From Trichobilharzia regenti (Eukaryota; Platyhelminthes; Trematoda; Strigeidida; Schistosomatidae): a DNA stretch of 64,000 nucleotides. Positions 23,352 through 33,021 of this stretch are shown one piece after another. The position numbers and the translations under genes are program-made. The notes beneath the pieces are model-generated. The model saw only the letters and a list, made by a program, of their open reading frames with translations. It searched no databases and was not told the DNA's origin. The stretch lies in assembly GCA_944472135.2 (NCBI GenBank), contig OX235270.1, forward strand, positions 147,761,632-147,825,631. The letters are read 5' to 3'. Numbering within the stretch: position 1 is the stretch's first letter; each line of letters opens with the position of its first letter.

Positions 23352-24739
23352 AAGTCTTCCACTTCATTGCCTGCTGAAGCTGGTGTCCCTCAAGGCGCTG
23401 TCCTTTATCCTTTTCGTTTTTCTTTCTTCTTGCATGACTTGCCTCACTCTGATGAAATAAACTTTGTGAAGTACGCTGATGATTTAACGGTTTTAATGGC
23501 TGTTAACTCCCAGCTAGATTGTACTAAAATAAATAGCTTTCTATCGGAAGTCAGCAAATGGTCTGCGTCTAACGGTCTTAAACTGAATCCTTATAAGTGT
23601 CAAACTGTTGATTTCAGCTTAAGATGTAAACGACAGTTAAAAGAAGTCATCGATTCTCATGACACTTGTAAAATTGACGACAATGATATAGGAATCAAAT
23701 CAGAAATTAAGTATCTTAGACTCATTCTCTCTTCTGATCTCTCCTGGTCTTCCCATGTCTTAGCGATCTCCAGTAAAATATTCCGCCTGACATTTTACAT
23801 TAAGAAGTTAAGACACTCGGGTATAACTCAACCCCTCCTCTTACAGTTCATAAACTCTTACATCCTACCTATTCTTGTTTATTGCTCACCCTTATTCTTT
23901 CCTGGTTTGCTTAAAAAGAACTATGTCACAATTCGTAGAATACTGAAGACTGTCAGTAGGGTGAGTGGTGTCCCAGTGGACCACATAGTTAACGTCGTTG
24001 TCGATAGGCACTTGACTTCATGCAGTAAATTTGCTAAAGGGATTTTGTCTGACTTGGAGCATCCGCTTTACCCTCCCTCAGTTTTCACCTTGCATCTCCT
24101 CAGGTAGAACAAGGAGTAACTTCAGAAAACTGTATGCTCGCACGTCTAAGTATAAGAATTCTATGATACCATACTTGGCACGCATTTTATGTGATGAAAA
24201 TAGTGTCAGGCAAGAATTAACTAACCTTTTTTCATCTAGAGTAAATAAACAATTTCCTCCATCCATCCTTATATACCTTCAAGTTTTACTTTTATTACTT
24301 CTATTATATTTATGGTCCTGTTACTTCTCTGTTTTACTCTCTCGCATAAGTGCAAACACCAACTTATCTCCATGACGGCAGTAATCTTTGTTTTTCCCCT
24401 CACCATATCATGTAAAGAGAACATAATACTCAATATTTTTAAACATGTTAGGATTTCTATACCACATTGCCAATACTGTGTGACACAAGCCAACGGCAAT
24501 TTTCACTTGTATTCTTATTATTATTACCCTAGCTGTTATCATTATTATTGCTATTTCCATTTTATATGCTGCATGTTTTTGACACTACCTCTATTGTAAA
24601 TGTGGAAATTTTCTGTGTGATTAATTTCATTTATAATTTCAGGAAATTAGATGCAATATTGTGATTAATGCTGAAAATTCTGTTCTGTATCACAAGTACT
24701 GTTTTTGGAATAAAGTAGATCATTATTATTATTATTATT

Positions 24740-25512
24740 AAATAACTCCAGTTGTCATAATGCTCTTGTTCAGGTTGATGACACAACTTGAGGCTTCACT
24801 GATGTCGCTGTCATGATCTAATTTCTATGTCATCGCGGATGTATAGAGTCACTGCCCCCCCCCCAACTTTCCGACTACTTACTCTGTCTTCTCTAATGCA
24901 GATATACCAAGGTATAATTTTATAATTTTTATAATATTATAAATTTTCTTTTATTTCTCTGTTTTTCTATTTTTTGGCACTAACCAAGTGGAATCAGTTA
25001 ATTCCACCTCGCTCTCACCGCCTTTGGAAGCCGTGCGTTCACCAGAAACGCATCGCTTCGTCGTTGTAGCATCACCCAGCAGTCTTACAATGTTGGCGCT
25101 GCTTACCCTCTCAGATTTTCGGGGCGTTTTGCGTGCTGTTGCAGACTTTTGCGCACACTGCTCCCCTCTTTTGTCTCTCAAAGCTTAGGGATGTGGTTCT
25201 GTCCCAGTCTTATGACTCAGTCCGGAATCCTCATTCATGGCGTCGGTACCAGATGCTGGCTTTTTCCCCTTATCTGAGGTTTTGTCAATCTCCTGGACAC
25301 AAGAGGTCCTACGGCCTTTTGGATGAGGACGTTCAACGGGCTACTACAAAATTTCCATACCCACGAGAGGATGGCTTGCTGCATCTCCTATAGGCTGATG
25401 GTGATAAGCCACAGCAAACTTTGTGAAACCATAGGTTGCATTTATCAAACTGCATCCCATCATCCACCGGAAAGTGGCAGTCCGGTCGTCCACAGCTATT
25501 AGAAAGACTCAT
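24740..25512 (-). pseudogene. LINE-C 5' part, copy
   Basis: Copy of 16604-17376 displaced by 8136 bp: endonuclease scrap, 76-codon linker frame at 24951-25181, and PHD at 25333-25512. Confidence 0.65.
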
Positions 25513-26101
25513 GTCAGAATAACTTGTTCAAATTACACAGATGTATATATGTATATATATGTACAGATATATGAAAACCTCACAAAAAGTCACAAAAGTG
25601 CATAAAGAACAATGCTTCAACTAATTTTGTGTTGAATCACTAATAAATGTATTCCCTATACCTCAAATGGACATTCTACTTGTTAATGGTGACTACTAAC
25701 TTTATAGAATGTTGAGAGCTACAGAGTTAGGGAGATGAGGGTCATGTGTTGTATTGAGTAGTGCGTTTAGAAGATACGTCCGCCTCTGAGTTATATTGTC
25801 GTCAATATGCAGTACACTCTTGTTCTCGTGATAAATTTGTTAGCAGTAATTATTATCAGTACCTATATTTTGTAAGGATGGTATATAACGAAACGTACTA
25901 ATTCAGTAGTCAAAGGTTAGAACTATCCGTTGAAATTGAAACAGGTGTCCACGTAAGGGAAAACTGATTATTCGAAATATCACATAAGTGATAAAGTTAT
26001 TAGCATCGTTTACATGAGAATAGTTAAGGTTATTTATTTAGAAGTGATGGTAACTTGTTGATGGTTCAAGGGATGTTTTGAGTGATAGGAACATAGATGG
26101 G
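25171..26101. repeat. 1842-bp unit, truncated copy
   Basis: Follows the unit from its start to position 26101, where homology stops abruptly (GAACATAGATGGG shared, then different). This is the inner border of the tandem segmental duplication. Confidence 0.8.
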
Positions 26102-26302
26102 ACATTGTAACTGAAAAACAGTATAACTGGATATGCAACATCAAATGGCCAGTATACACATATTTTGAAGTAAAAGACGATCGGACAAAGCATGTCGGAG
26201 ACAAGAGTAATGTAGTCCCCTGAAACTACTAATTTAGTAACTAAATTTGTCTTTGAATTAAGACTGAAAGTAGACGGCATATTGGTAGGCTAAATGGTTA
26301 TC

Positions 26303-26502
26303 CCATATTAGTTTGATTATTAAATGTATCACACAGTGAAACAGTATTGTATACTGAATGACGTTTCGAACACAATTTATTGTTCATAATCATATCAAAA
26401 AAAAAATTGATATGATTATGAACAATAAATTGTGTTCGAAACGTCATCCAGTATACAATACTGTTTCACTGTGTGATACATTTAATAATCAAACTAATAT
26501 GG
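26303..26502. repeat. Fold-back repeat, 96-bp arms, A8 loop
   Basis: 26303-26398 pairs with 26407-26502 (coordinate sum 52805) around eight A. I noticed a single mismatch near the middle. The arms contain a hairpin followed by GAAAC-GTC (26420-26445 in the right arm). The right arm plus its extension to about 26545 belongs to a repeat family also seen at 28331-28460. Confidence 0.9.
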
Positions 26503-27943
26503 AATTACTTAATACCACAGTGCCCAAGTTTTACACATATATTAAATGGTTATCATTATTCAGTTACGCTATAGTAAGTTTATCCGAGTACTATTTTACT
26601 CATAATTCCGTCTTTTTAATAACTTAGTAACATGGCGTTTACTTCCAGTTTTTAATTACTAAGTAAAGGTTGATATCCCTAAGGGTTTCTTGATAAAAAG
26701 ATTAAATTGTCTGTCAAAGACAGTGTGCTCCTGACTTCTAGACGTCGTGAAGGAAGAACCATATCCATAGTTTAATAGGATTAGACGCATGATATCAATT
26801 CGAAACTAGGTAACTACGATTTGCAGCTACAGAAAACACCACGTTACAATCTATTCCTTTAATCGTGTCAATCAATGTCACACCAGTTAAAAATAGAGAA
26901 GGAACACCATTAGTTTTAAGAAAATCTATTTAAACTGTTCCTTAAAATTATGTACATTCCGTAATTATAGGCAAACTAGGAAATGCATCAAGTCATTACA
27001 TATATACGAACAATAATTGAACGTACAACGGAGGGTAGATTTAAAGGAATGTCTGCTCAATGTGGCCCAGAGTTCCCGTGAGGTAACACATGCCTGTATC
27101 TGAAGGTGCGTGTGTAGGGTATCGCGTTTCGCCAGCTTTTCGTCTAAATGACTCGTTGGGACGCCTCCATATTTAAAGTGATCAGTCCATGAACTCTACC
27201 CGTACCTGCAGAAAATTACAAAACAAAGAATACCCTGCTGGGATGTGGTGCCGCGTTAAATTAGAATCCCTTAGTTTACAGGCAGATAACACTTTTAATA
27301 ATATCAGTAATACCGCTTTTGGTTGAAAAAGTAATTCGACTGTGTCACAGATGCTTTTGGCTGGATTTCTCTGTGCCAAGTATTGTCAACTATGTTAGTG
27401 CATTGAAGAAACCCTGTAGAGAAATATCGCAGCTTCGCCGAAAATTGAATAGAAACATTTCACTTATACGAGACGTATACAGTAATGAATTAACTCACTG
27501 CGCTCAGCCCTACATTAACCTATAAAATTTCCTTGTTTGGAAATTAAACATGTACATACATATTGTGTCTGTAAATGCAAATACACCTGAACATCTAAAT
27601 TTCATACGCCTTCTGTCTCACTACTCCATATAATAATAGTTTGATAGTTATTTACCATTGCAGTAAGAAGTATTTCATGGACTACGAGTAGGACTTCGTA
27701 CTAAGCAGAAGTATGGGCACTTAGTGAAAGTATTTTTGAGAACTAATACGGGGACAGCTTTTTTTCTAATACATACGCACCTATCAACGGAATGAAAAGA
27801 TAATGACGAATTGTTATCCCAAGCATTGCATTTACTATGGAGGGAATGTTATTACAGACAAACGTTACAGTAACATGTACAAGTCTTGCATGTCATTGCG
27901 TCAGTAATATAAGCATTATAATTGTACTACGGCCCAAATTGAA
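26503..27943. other. AT-rich non-coding stretch
   Basis: 1.4 kb with only short open frames (for example 27319-27525), none resembling a protein family that I know. The first 45 bp extend the fold-back repeat family. Its mirror is 45616-47056. Confidence 0.4.
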
Positions 27944-28245
27944 TCATCTTAAGGCTTTGTGAGAGGTGGATGTATTGAAAGACTGCTTGCAGACACCATG
28001 TATGACGACATCTTGTAGGTTGAGCGTGGTTGTGGGCCAATTAAACTGCTCCTCATAGTGCTCTTTCCAGCGTTCTTCGTTATTACTCCTCCTTTGTCTC
28101 ACAACTCTGCTTACTGTCTCTATTATACTTTTCTTGTACTTTCTTCTCTTGCTTCGCGTGCTACACGGAGTGTGGCGACTTGAACTGCCGCACATTTGTG
28201 TAAAGTTCTATGTCGAAAACAGACAGACATCTTGTAGAATGTCTA
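27944..28245 (-). pseudogene. RTE LINE linker fragment
   Basis: An 83-codon minus-strand frame ends in a W-K-E-H-Y-E-E-Q-F-N-W-P segment, typical of the region between endonuclease and RT of RTE elements. It is followed on the plus strand by the shared run ending near 28245. It is related to the scraps at 3826-4010 and 10530-10715. Confidence 0.55.
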
Positions 28246-28330
28246 CGAAGACTGACAACCTGCAATGAGGAAGACAATGAAACAATTAGGAGACACATAA
28301 CGCATAGGTATTTTTGACATAAGTATAAAA

Positions 28331-28460
28331 CTTGGGCACTGTGATAGACTACAATTCCACTATGAATAAGATTTTATTTTCACAAGTCACACAATGTTCT
28401 ACAACAATATTACCTGATGACGTTTCGAGCACAAATTATTGCTCATGATTATATCAAGTC
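28331..28460 (-). repeat. Second member of the hairpin/GAAAC-GTC repeat family
   Basis: On the minus strand it holds the hairpin GAGCA...TGCTC followed by GAAAC and GTC (28419-28444). An AAAACTTGGGCACTGTG border lies at the other end, as in the fold-back repeat at 26503-26545. The two members differ widely elsewhere. Confidence 0.6.
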
Positions 28461-29481
28461 ACTCACACAACTTTTCGCTTCATTCATACACATGAGTGTT
28501 TTAGTTAAGCGTACGACAGGGAAAAAATCATTCATCTCATTCACTTCTATTCACACTATTTCTCATGTCCGTGTTACTAACTTCTGGCTTATGTTTTTTT
28601 CTTCTGTGCACTTTATCTGGACAATTTTAGGAATTGGGAAATGCATCAACTACTTAGGGAACGGCATTAACAATTCTTTAAGCCAATTAACACTGGAGTG
28701 CGTTGTGACACTAGGCAGCTGCAGTGACAAATGCTGACTGGCTGAGTTTTAACATAGAAGTCAACACAGGAGTGCAGCAATGCGATATGTTACATTCCAC
28801 ACTTGAAAAATATTATATTTAGTTGGTAATAAACGAAACATATTTCATCAGATGTATTTCGACTTAGAATTTAGGATGTGGGATAAAATAAACTAACGCT
28901 TGAGACATAACGAGACAGAGTGTAAAAGTTATCTCGGGTAAGAGGAGAAATTATTGTGAGATAACTCTTTTTTTCAGTTAGACGAGAACCAAATGAAAAA
29001 ATGCGACTATCATTTGTTGACATTTCGCTTATTTTTATCTACGTTTTAGCATTTCATTATAGACCACTCTGACAGGGTGACTTTCAACATAAAAGCTTGA
29101 ACACAAGTGCACCCGTTTAAGTTATCACATTCTATATAGTACACAAAGGTAAAGAAAAACAGAAATTAAATGGAACTATAATGAGCATAAATGTGATGGA
29201 GAACGAACAGTGATAAGGAAAACAAGGGTTGCTCGGATATGTGAGATTACACAGAGTGAATGCATGTGTCATTAACAACGTTTGCAGTCACATTTCTCCT
29301 TAACACCATAAGCTTAACCCCAATATTACTCACCACATTAGAATACTTAACACAGAAGAAATGGTACAGGAACTGCGATCCAAAACCAGTAGTCTTTTCA
29401 TATCTTCCAGTTTCAGTGGTCACTTCTGACAGTCTAACTGGACAATACGATCAGCATACACTACGTTGACGAGACTGTTCC
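28461..29481. other. Non-coding stretch, nothing recognised
   Basis: About 1 kb between the hairpin repeat and palindrome III. The open frames at 28417-28737 and 29260-29469 are low-complexity and show no family resemblance. Confidence 0.35.
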
Positions 29482-30190
29482 ACGGTAAGTCCCTAAACAT
29501 AATGATAAACAATTCTATTAATACATGTATGATGTAAGTGAACTGAAATAAGGATGACAGTTGCAGAAATGAGCCTGGTATTATATCCTTCTTGGAAATA
29601 TTTCCCTCCTAGTTTAGTTTCAGTATTAGGTGAATGGAATGCAATCTACAGATTCATGAAATTCACATACTGACGTAGTACTTTTCCAGAATCCTAGTTA
29701 GTGTCTCCTCAGTAAAGTGAGAAATGGGTATTGTACTTGTGTAAACTCAATAGGTTGTGAACTTCTGCCAATGAAAGTGACAACAATTCTTGTAATTACC
29801 AGTTATAATCTTAGCTAGAGTGCATGCAACATTCATCAGTTGTTAATTGGCCACTTGATGAACATCGAATCAATGCAGAAAGCGCAGAAGATTAAGTACA
29901 ACATGTACTCGTGATTTCACTATGAAGCATGCATGCCAAATGCATTACTTTAGGGGCCTACACAGTTCACAAATTTATATTTGTCCTTACTGAGCTTAAT
30001 ATAGCGAATCTTGTGAAGTAACTTTCTTATGCATAAGGGAAGAGCAAGGTATTCATAATTTTTTCCTAAAGGCTGAATTGCACTACGAACCGACGTGAAG
30101 TTGTATTTATACAAATAACCTGGAAAACAAAGCCCCCCTTACCTTCTGAACAACTTGTCCTTATTCCAGGACTATTACAATAATAATAGT

Positions 30191-30330
30191 GTGCGTCAGT
30201 GGTACAGCGGTTAAGACGCTCGCCGACCATGCACATGGTCCGTGGTTCGATCCCCGGCCGACGCACTCCTTGTGCTGGAAATTCCGCACTGTACCACTAG
30301 TACTGTTTCTGGAATAAAGCAAATTATTAC
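30191..30330 (+). mobile_element. tRNA-derived SINE, family B (left arm of palindrome III)
   Basis: tRNA-like head with A box TGGTACAGCGG and B box GGTTCGATCCC, a short body with AAATTCC, and a tail ACTGTTTCTGGAATAAAG followed by AATTATTA. The tail closely matches the 3' end of LINE2 (16550-16600), which suggests mobilisation by LINE2-type enzymes. Confidence 0.8.
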
Positions 30331-30585
30331 CACTATCGTTACTAACTTTATTCCGCCTATGAGCCAAAAACATGGCCATGGAATCGCAATACAATGTAGT
30401 AGTGCGAATTCAAAAGGAGGCGTCAGTTCAAAACCCGTTGCTCGCTGAACAGTTATGCTGTAACTGTTCAGCGAGCAACGGGTTTTGAACTGACGCCTCC
30501 TTTTGAATTCGCACTACTACATTGTATTGCGATTCCATGGCCATGTTTTTGGCTCATAGGCGGAATAAAGTTAGTAACGATAGTG

Positions 30586-30725
30586 GTAATAATTTGCTTT
30601 ATTCCAGAAACAGTACTAGTGGTACAGTGCGGAATTTCCAGCACAAGGAGTGCGTCGGCCGGGGATCGAACCACGGACCATGTGCATGGTCGGCGAGCGT
30701 CTTAACCGCTGTACCACTGACGCAC
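30586..30725 (-). mobile_element. tRNA-derived SINE, family B (right arm of palindrome III)
   Basis: Mirror of 30191-30330. Confidence 0.8.
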
Positions 30726-31434
30726 ACTATTATTATTGTAATAGTCCTGGAATAAGGACAAGTTGTTCAGAAGGTAAGGGGGGCTTTGTTTTCCAGGTTA
30801 TTTGTATAAATACAACTTCACGTCGGTTCGTAGTGCAATTCAGCCTTTAGGAAAAAATTATGAATACCTTGCTCTTCCCTTATGCATAAGAAAGTTACTT
30901 CACAAGATTCGCTATATTAAGCTCAGTAAGGACAAATATAAATTTGTGAACTGTGTAGGCCCCTAAAGTAATGCATTTGGCATGCATGCTTCATAGTGAA
31001 ATCACGAGTACATGTTGTACTTAATCTTCTGCGCTTTCTGCATTGATTCGATGTTCATCAAGTGGCCAATTAACAACTGATGAATGTTGCATGCACTCTA
31101 GCTAAGATTATAACTGGTAATTACAAGAATTGTTGTCACTTTCATTGGCAGAAGTTCACAACCTATTGAGTTTACACAAGTACAATACCCATTTCTCACT
31201 TTACTGAGGAGACACTAACTAGGATTCTGGAAAAGTACTACGTCAGTATGTGAATTTCATGAATCTGTAGATTGCATTCCATTCACCTAATACTGAAACT
31301 AAACTAGGAGGGAAATATTTCCAAGAAGGATATAATACCAGGCTCATTTCTGCAACTGTCATCCTTATTTCAGTTCACTTACATCATACATGTATTAATA
31401 GAATTGTTTATCATTATGTTTAGGGACTTACCGT

Positions 31435-32238
31435 AGAAAAGGCCACAACTGTTCAGCGACCCCGGGATTTGAACTGGCGCCTTCTTGTGAATTTGAACCA
31501 CTGCAATTACATCAATTAAAGCTTCCTCGAAATTCAAGGCCACTTGAAACTCATTGCTGCATTGCAGCGGACATCATTGTAACATTTAGCAGGGATATGC
31601 AATAAAGCCATTACAATCCTATGCTTTTAGTGAGTAGCCCAACATAACGACTACATGTAATGTATCTCTCAGTTGTTACGCTCATTTTCGACAAATTCAA
31701 ATAATCTTGTTGCTACGTTTATATCATATAAATGAGCGTGTTGACCATTTCACTTATGTGAAAGTGGCATTAGCAGTAAAGAACCGAGTGAAGATGAAAT
31801 CTCAGCTCACTTACAAAAACCTCGTGTAGTATTTCTCGACTTCAGCTATCTCTGGAGTTATCAGCTATTTCCGAAGTACCGATTAAAGAACAGGTATATT
31901 GCACAGCAATCTACTCAGTGCTTTTCTATGATTGAGATATAATCATGGAAACTGGAAGACTTGAAGAGGATAACTGTCTTCCACTATATGTGTCCGGTTT
32001 TTTTTCATGTCGTGTTAAGTGGCATCGTATTGTGGGAGTTTTACTCAAAATTTATGGAAAATTACAGAGGAGAACCTTCTCACACCTGTCCAAGAAAATC
32101 GCACACGGATGTTGCTCAAAAATGAATAATGTTCAGAATCTTAGAAGCCTACACTGTCTCTATCACATGGTATCTCAAATTTTGTCTTGTAGTGCACATT
32201 GTACCTTTGAACTTTTGCTTAAACTGACTCACCCACGG
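31435..32238. other. Non-coding stretch with a diverged echo of the palindrome III core
   Basis: 31450-31510 is a degenerate copy of the palindrome III core (compare 30460-30525): AACTGTTCAGCGA, then TTTGAACTG-GCGCC, then TGAATT. The rest shows no gene. A 98-codon frame at 31945-32241 has no recognisable similarity. Confidence 0.45.
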
Positions 32239-32568
32239 TGATCCACGTTTTATCTTTTGACTTGGGAGTCTTCCGTACGTTCATTGGTTCGCTCTCTTGT
32301 TGTGCTCTCTTTTCGCACACTCTCCGAGCCTACCTCCAGCAACGTCTGCAGATAAGTTGTACAGTCACTTTATTTATTAAATCTGTTATTCATTTACGTT
32401 AAATACAACTCATACTAAGAATTCTTTCCATTGTTAGCTTTTAAACTTTGATTGAGTTAATCAGTACTTACATGTTAGGTAGAGTACTGGTAAGGTCATA
32501 AGACGGTGAAGTTCTTAGTAAGTGTGGTGATATCGAAGACTATCTTAAGTCTAGCTTCAACACTTACA
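32239..32568 (+). mobile_element. 5' LTR of the CsRn1/Boudicca-like retrotransposon (probable limits)
   Basis: About 330 bp, beginning TGATCC and ending TTACA, directly before a tRNA-type primer site. The length is near that of known Boudicca LTRs. Limits are inferred from TG...CA and the primer site, because no second LTR is present for comparison. Confidence 0.5.
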
Positions 32569-32570
32569 AG

Positions 32571-32588
32571 TGGTGAGCCCGTTTTCAC
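32571..32588 (+). promoter_or_regulatory. Primer-binding site (tRNA 3'-end complement)
   Basis: Begins TGGTGAGCCCG, complementary to a CCA-ended tRNA. CsRn1-clade elements use tRNA-Trp, whose complement also starts TGGTGA. It starts 2 bp after the inferred LTR end. Confidence 0.55.
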
Positions 32589-32741
32589 CGTTTTCCGCTA
32601 TAGTAGCTTAACGTGTTAGCAATTCTTTTTACGTACCGTCTATTTTGTTATTTTTTTTCTTTCACGCACGGTTATAAAGATTTGTTTTGTTTGTGCTTAC
32701 ATTTATTTTTTTATCACCTTGTTAATATTTTGTCTTGTGTG

Positions 32742-33021
32742 CAAGATGGCTGATGGGGGGTCATCAAGCTTTGACGCGGTGGCCCATATTGCCAAGCTAT
32801 ACGAGGAGATCTGTAGTATACGACAGGAGATGAACTCCAGGAGTCGTGGACGCAGTCCCTCAAGTTCGCGCAGTAGTAGACCCTTGCCACGTGCTAGCAG
32901 CAAGTGCCGACAGTCCCGAAGTAACCAGCCTGGAGTGTGCTGGTATCATCGACGTTACGGAGCAAAAGCCCAAAAGTGCACTCGCCCGTGCACCTTCGAT
33001 GTTCAACAATCGGGAAACTAG
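32742..33021 (+). pseudogene. gag of the CsRn1-like element, internally shortened
   Basis: About 92 codons from an ATG in a good position after the primer site. The C-terminal part has the clade's unusual CHCC knuckle: C-W-Y-H then Y-G-x-K-A-x-x-C then P-C. An Arg/Ser-rich linker precedes it. The family's gag is usually about three times longer, so most of the capsid region is missing. It overlaps pol in another frame, as in the clade. Both mirrored copies share this state. Confidence 0.75.

Larger units (their letters stand above)
20585..24739 (+). pseudogene. LINE2, copy 2, carrying LINE1, a SINE and a deletion
   Basis: Same element and flanks as 14382-16603, with two changes. LINE1 is inserted in opposite orientation at 20623-22911. 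About 345 bp of RT (counterpart of about 14862-15206) is deleted, so that the SINE head is joined directly to the G-V-P-Q-G-A region. The join is in frame on the plus strand and gives a 303-codon frame (23196-24107) made of antisense SINE sequence followed by the LINE2 palm with Y-A-D-D and the C-terminal domain. The 3' end is a shorter (ATT)n at about 24722-24739. Confidence 0.85.
29482..31434. repeat. Palindrome III (about 970-bp arms, only a few unpaired bases)
   Basis: 29482 to about 30455 pairs with about 30461-31434 (coordinate sum 60916). Both outer edges are sharp: 29481 and 31435 do not pair. The centre reads CTGAACAGTTA-TGCTG-TAACTGTTCAG. Each arm holds one SINE of family B. Apart from these there is no coding content. 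A mirrored copy lies at 42125-44077. Confidence 0.95.

Noticed and set aside
28417..28737. 106-codon frame as a secreted or membrane protein gene
   Set aside because: Starts inside a known repeat; no recognisable domain or signal; mirrored only because of the palindrome.
30191..30265. tRNA gene
   Set aside because: A and B boxes are present, but the head recurs next to SINE bodies and LINE-like tails; no independent tRNA context.
30242..30448. 68- and 77-codon frames around the palindrome III centre
   Set aside because: They run through SINE sequence and appear on both strands owing to the symmetry.
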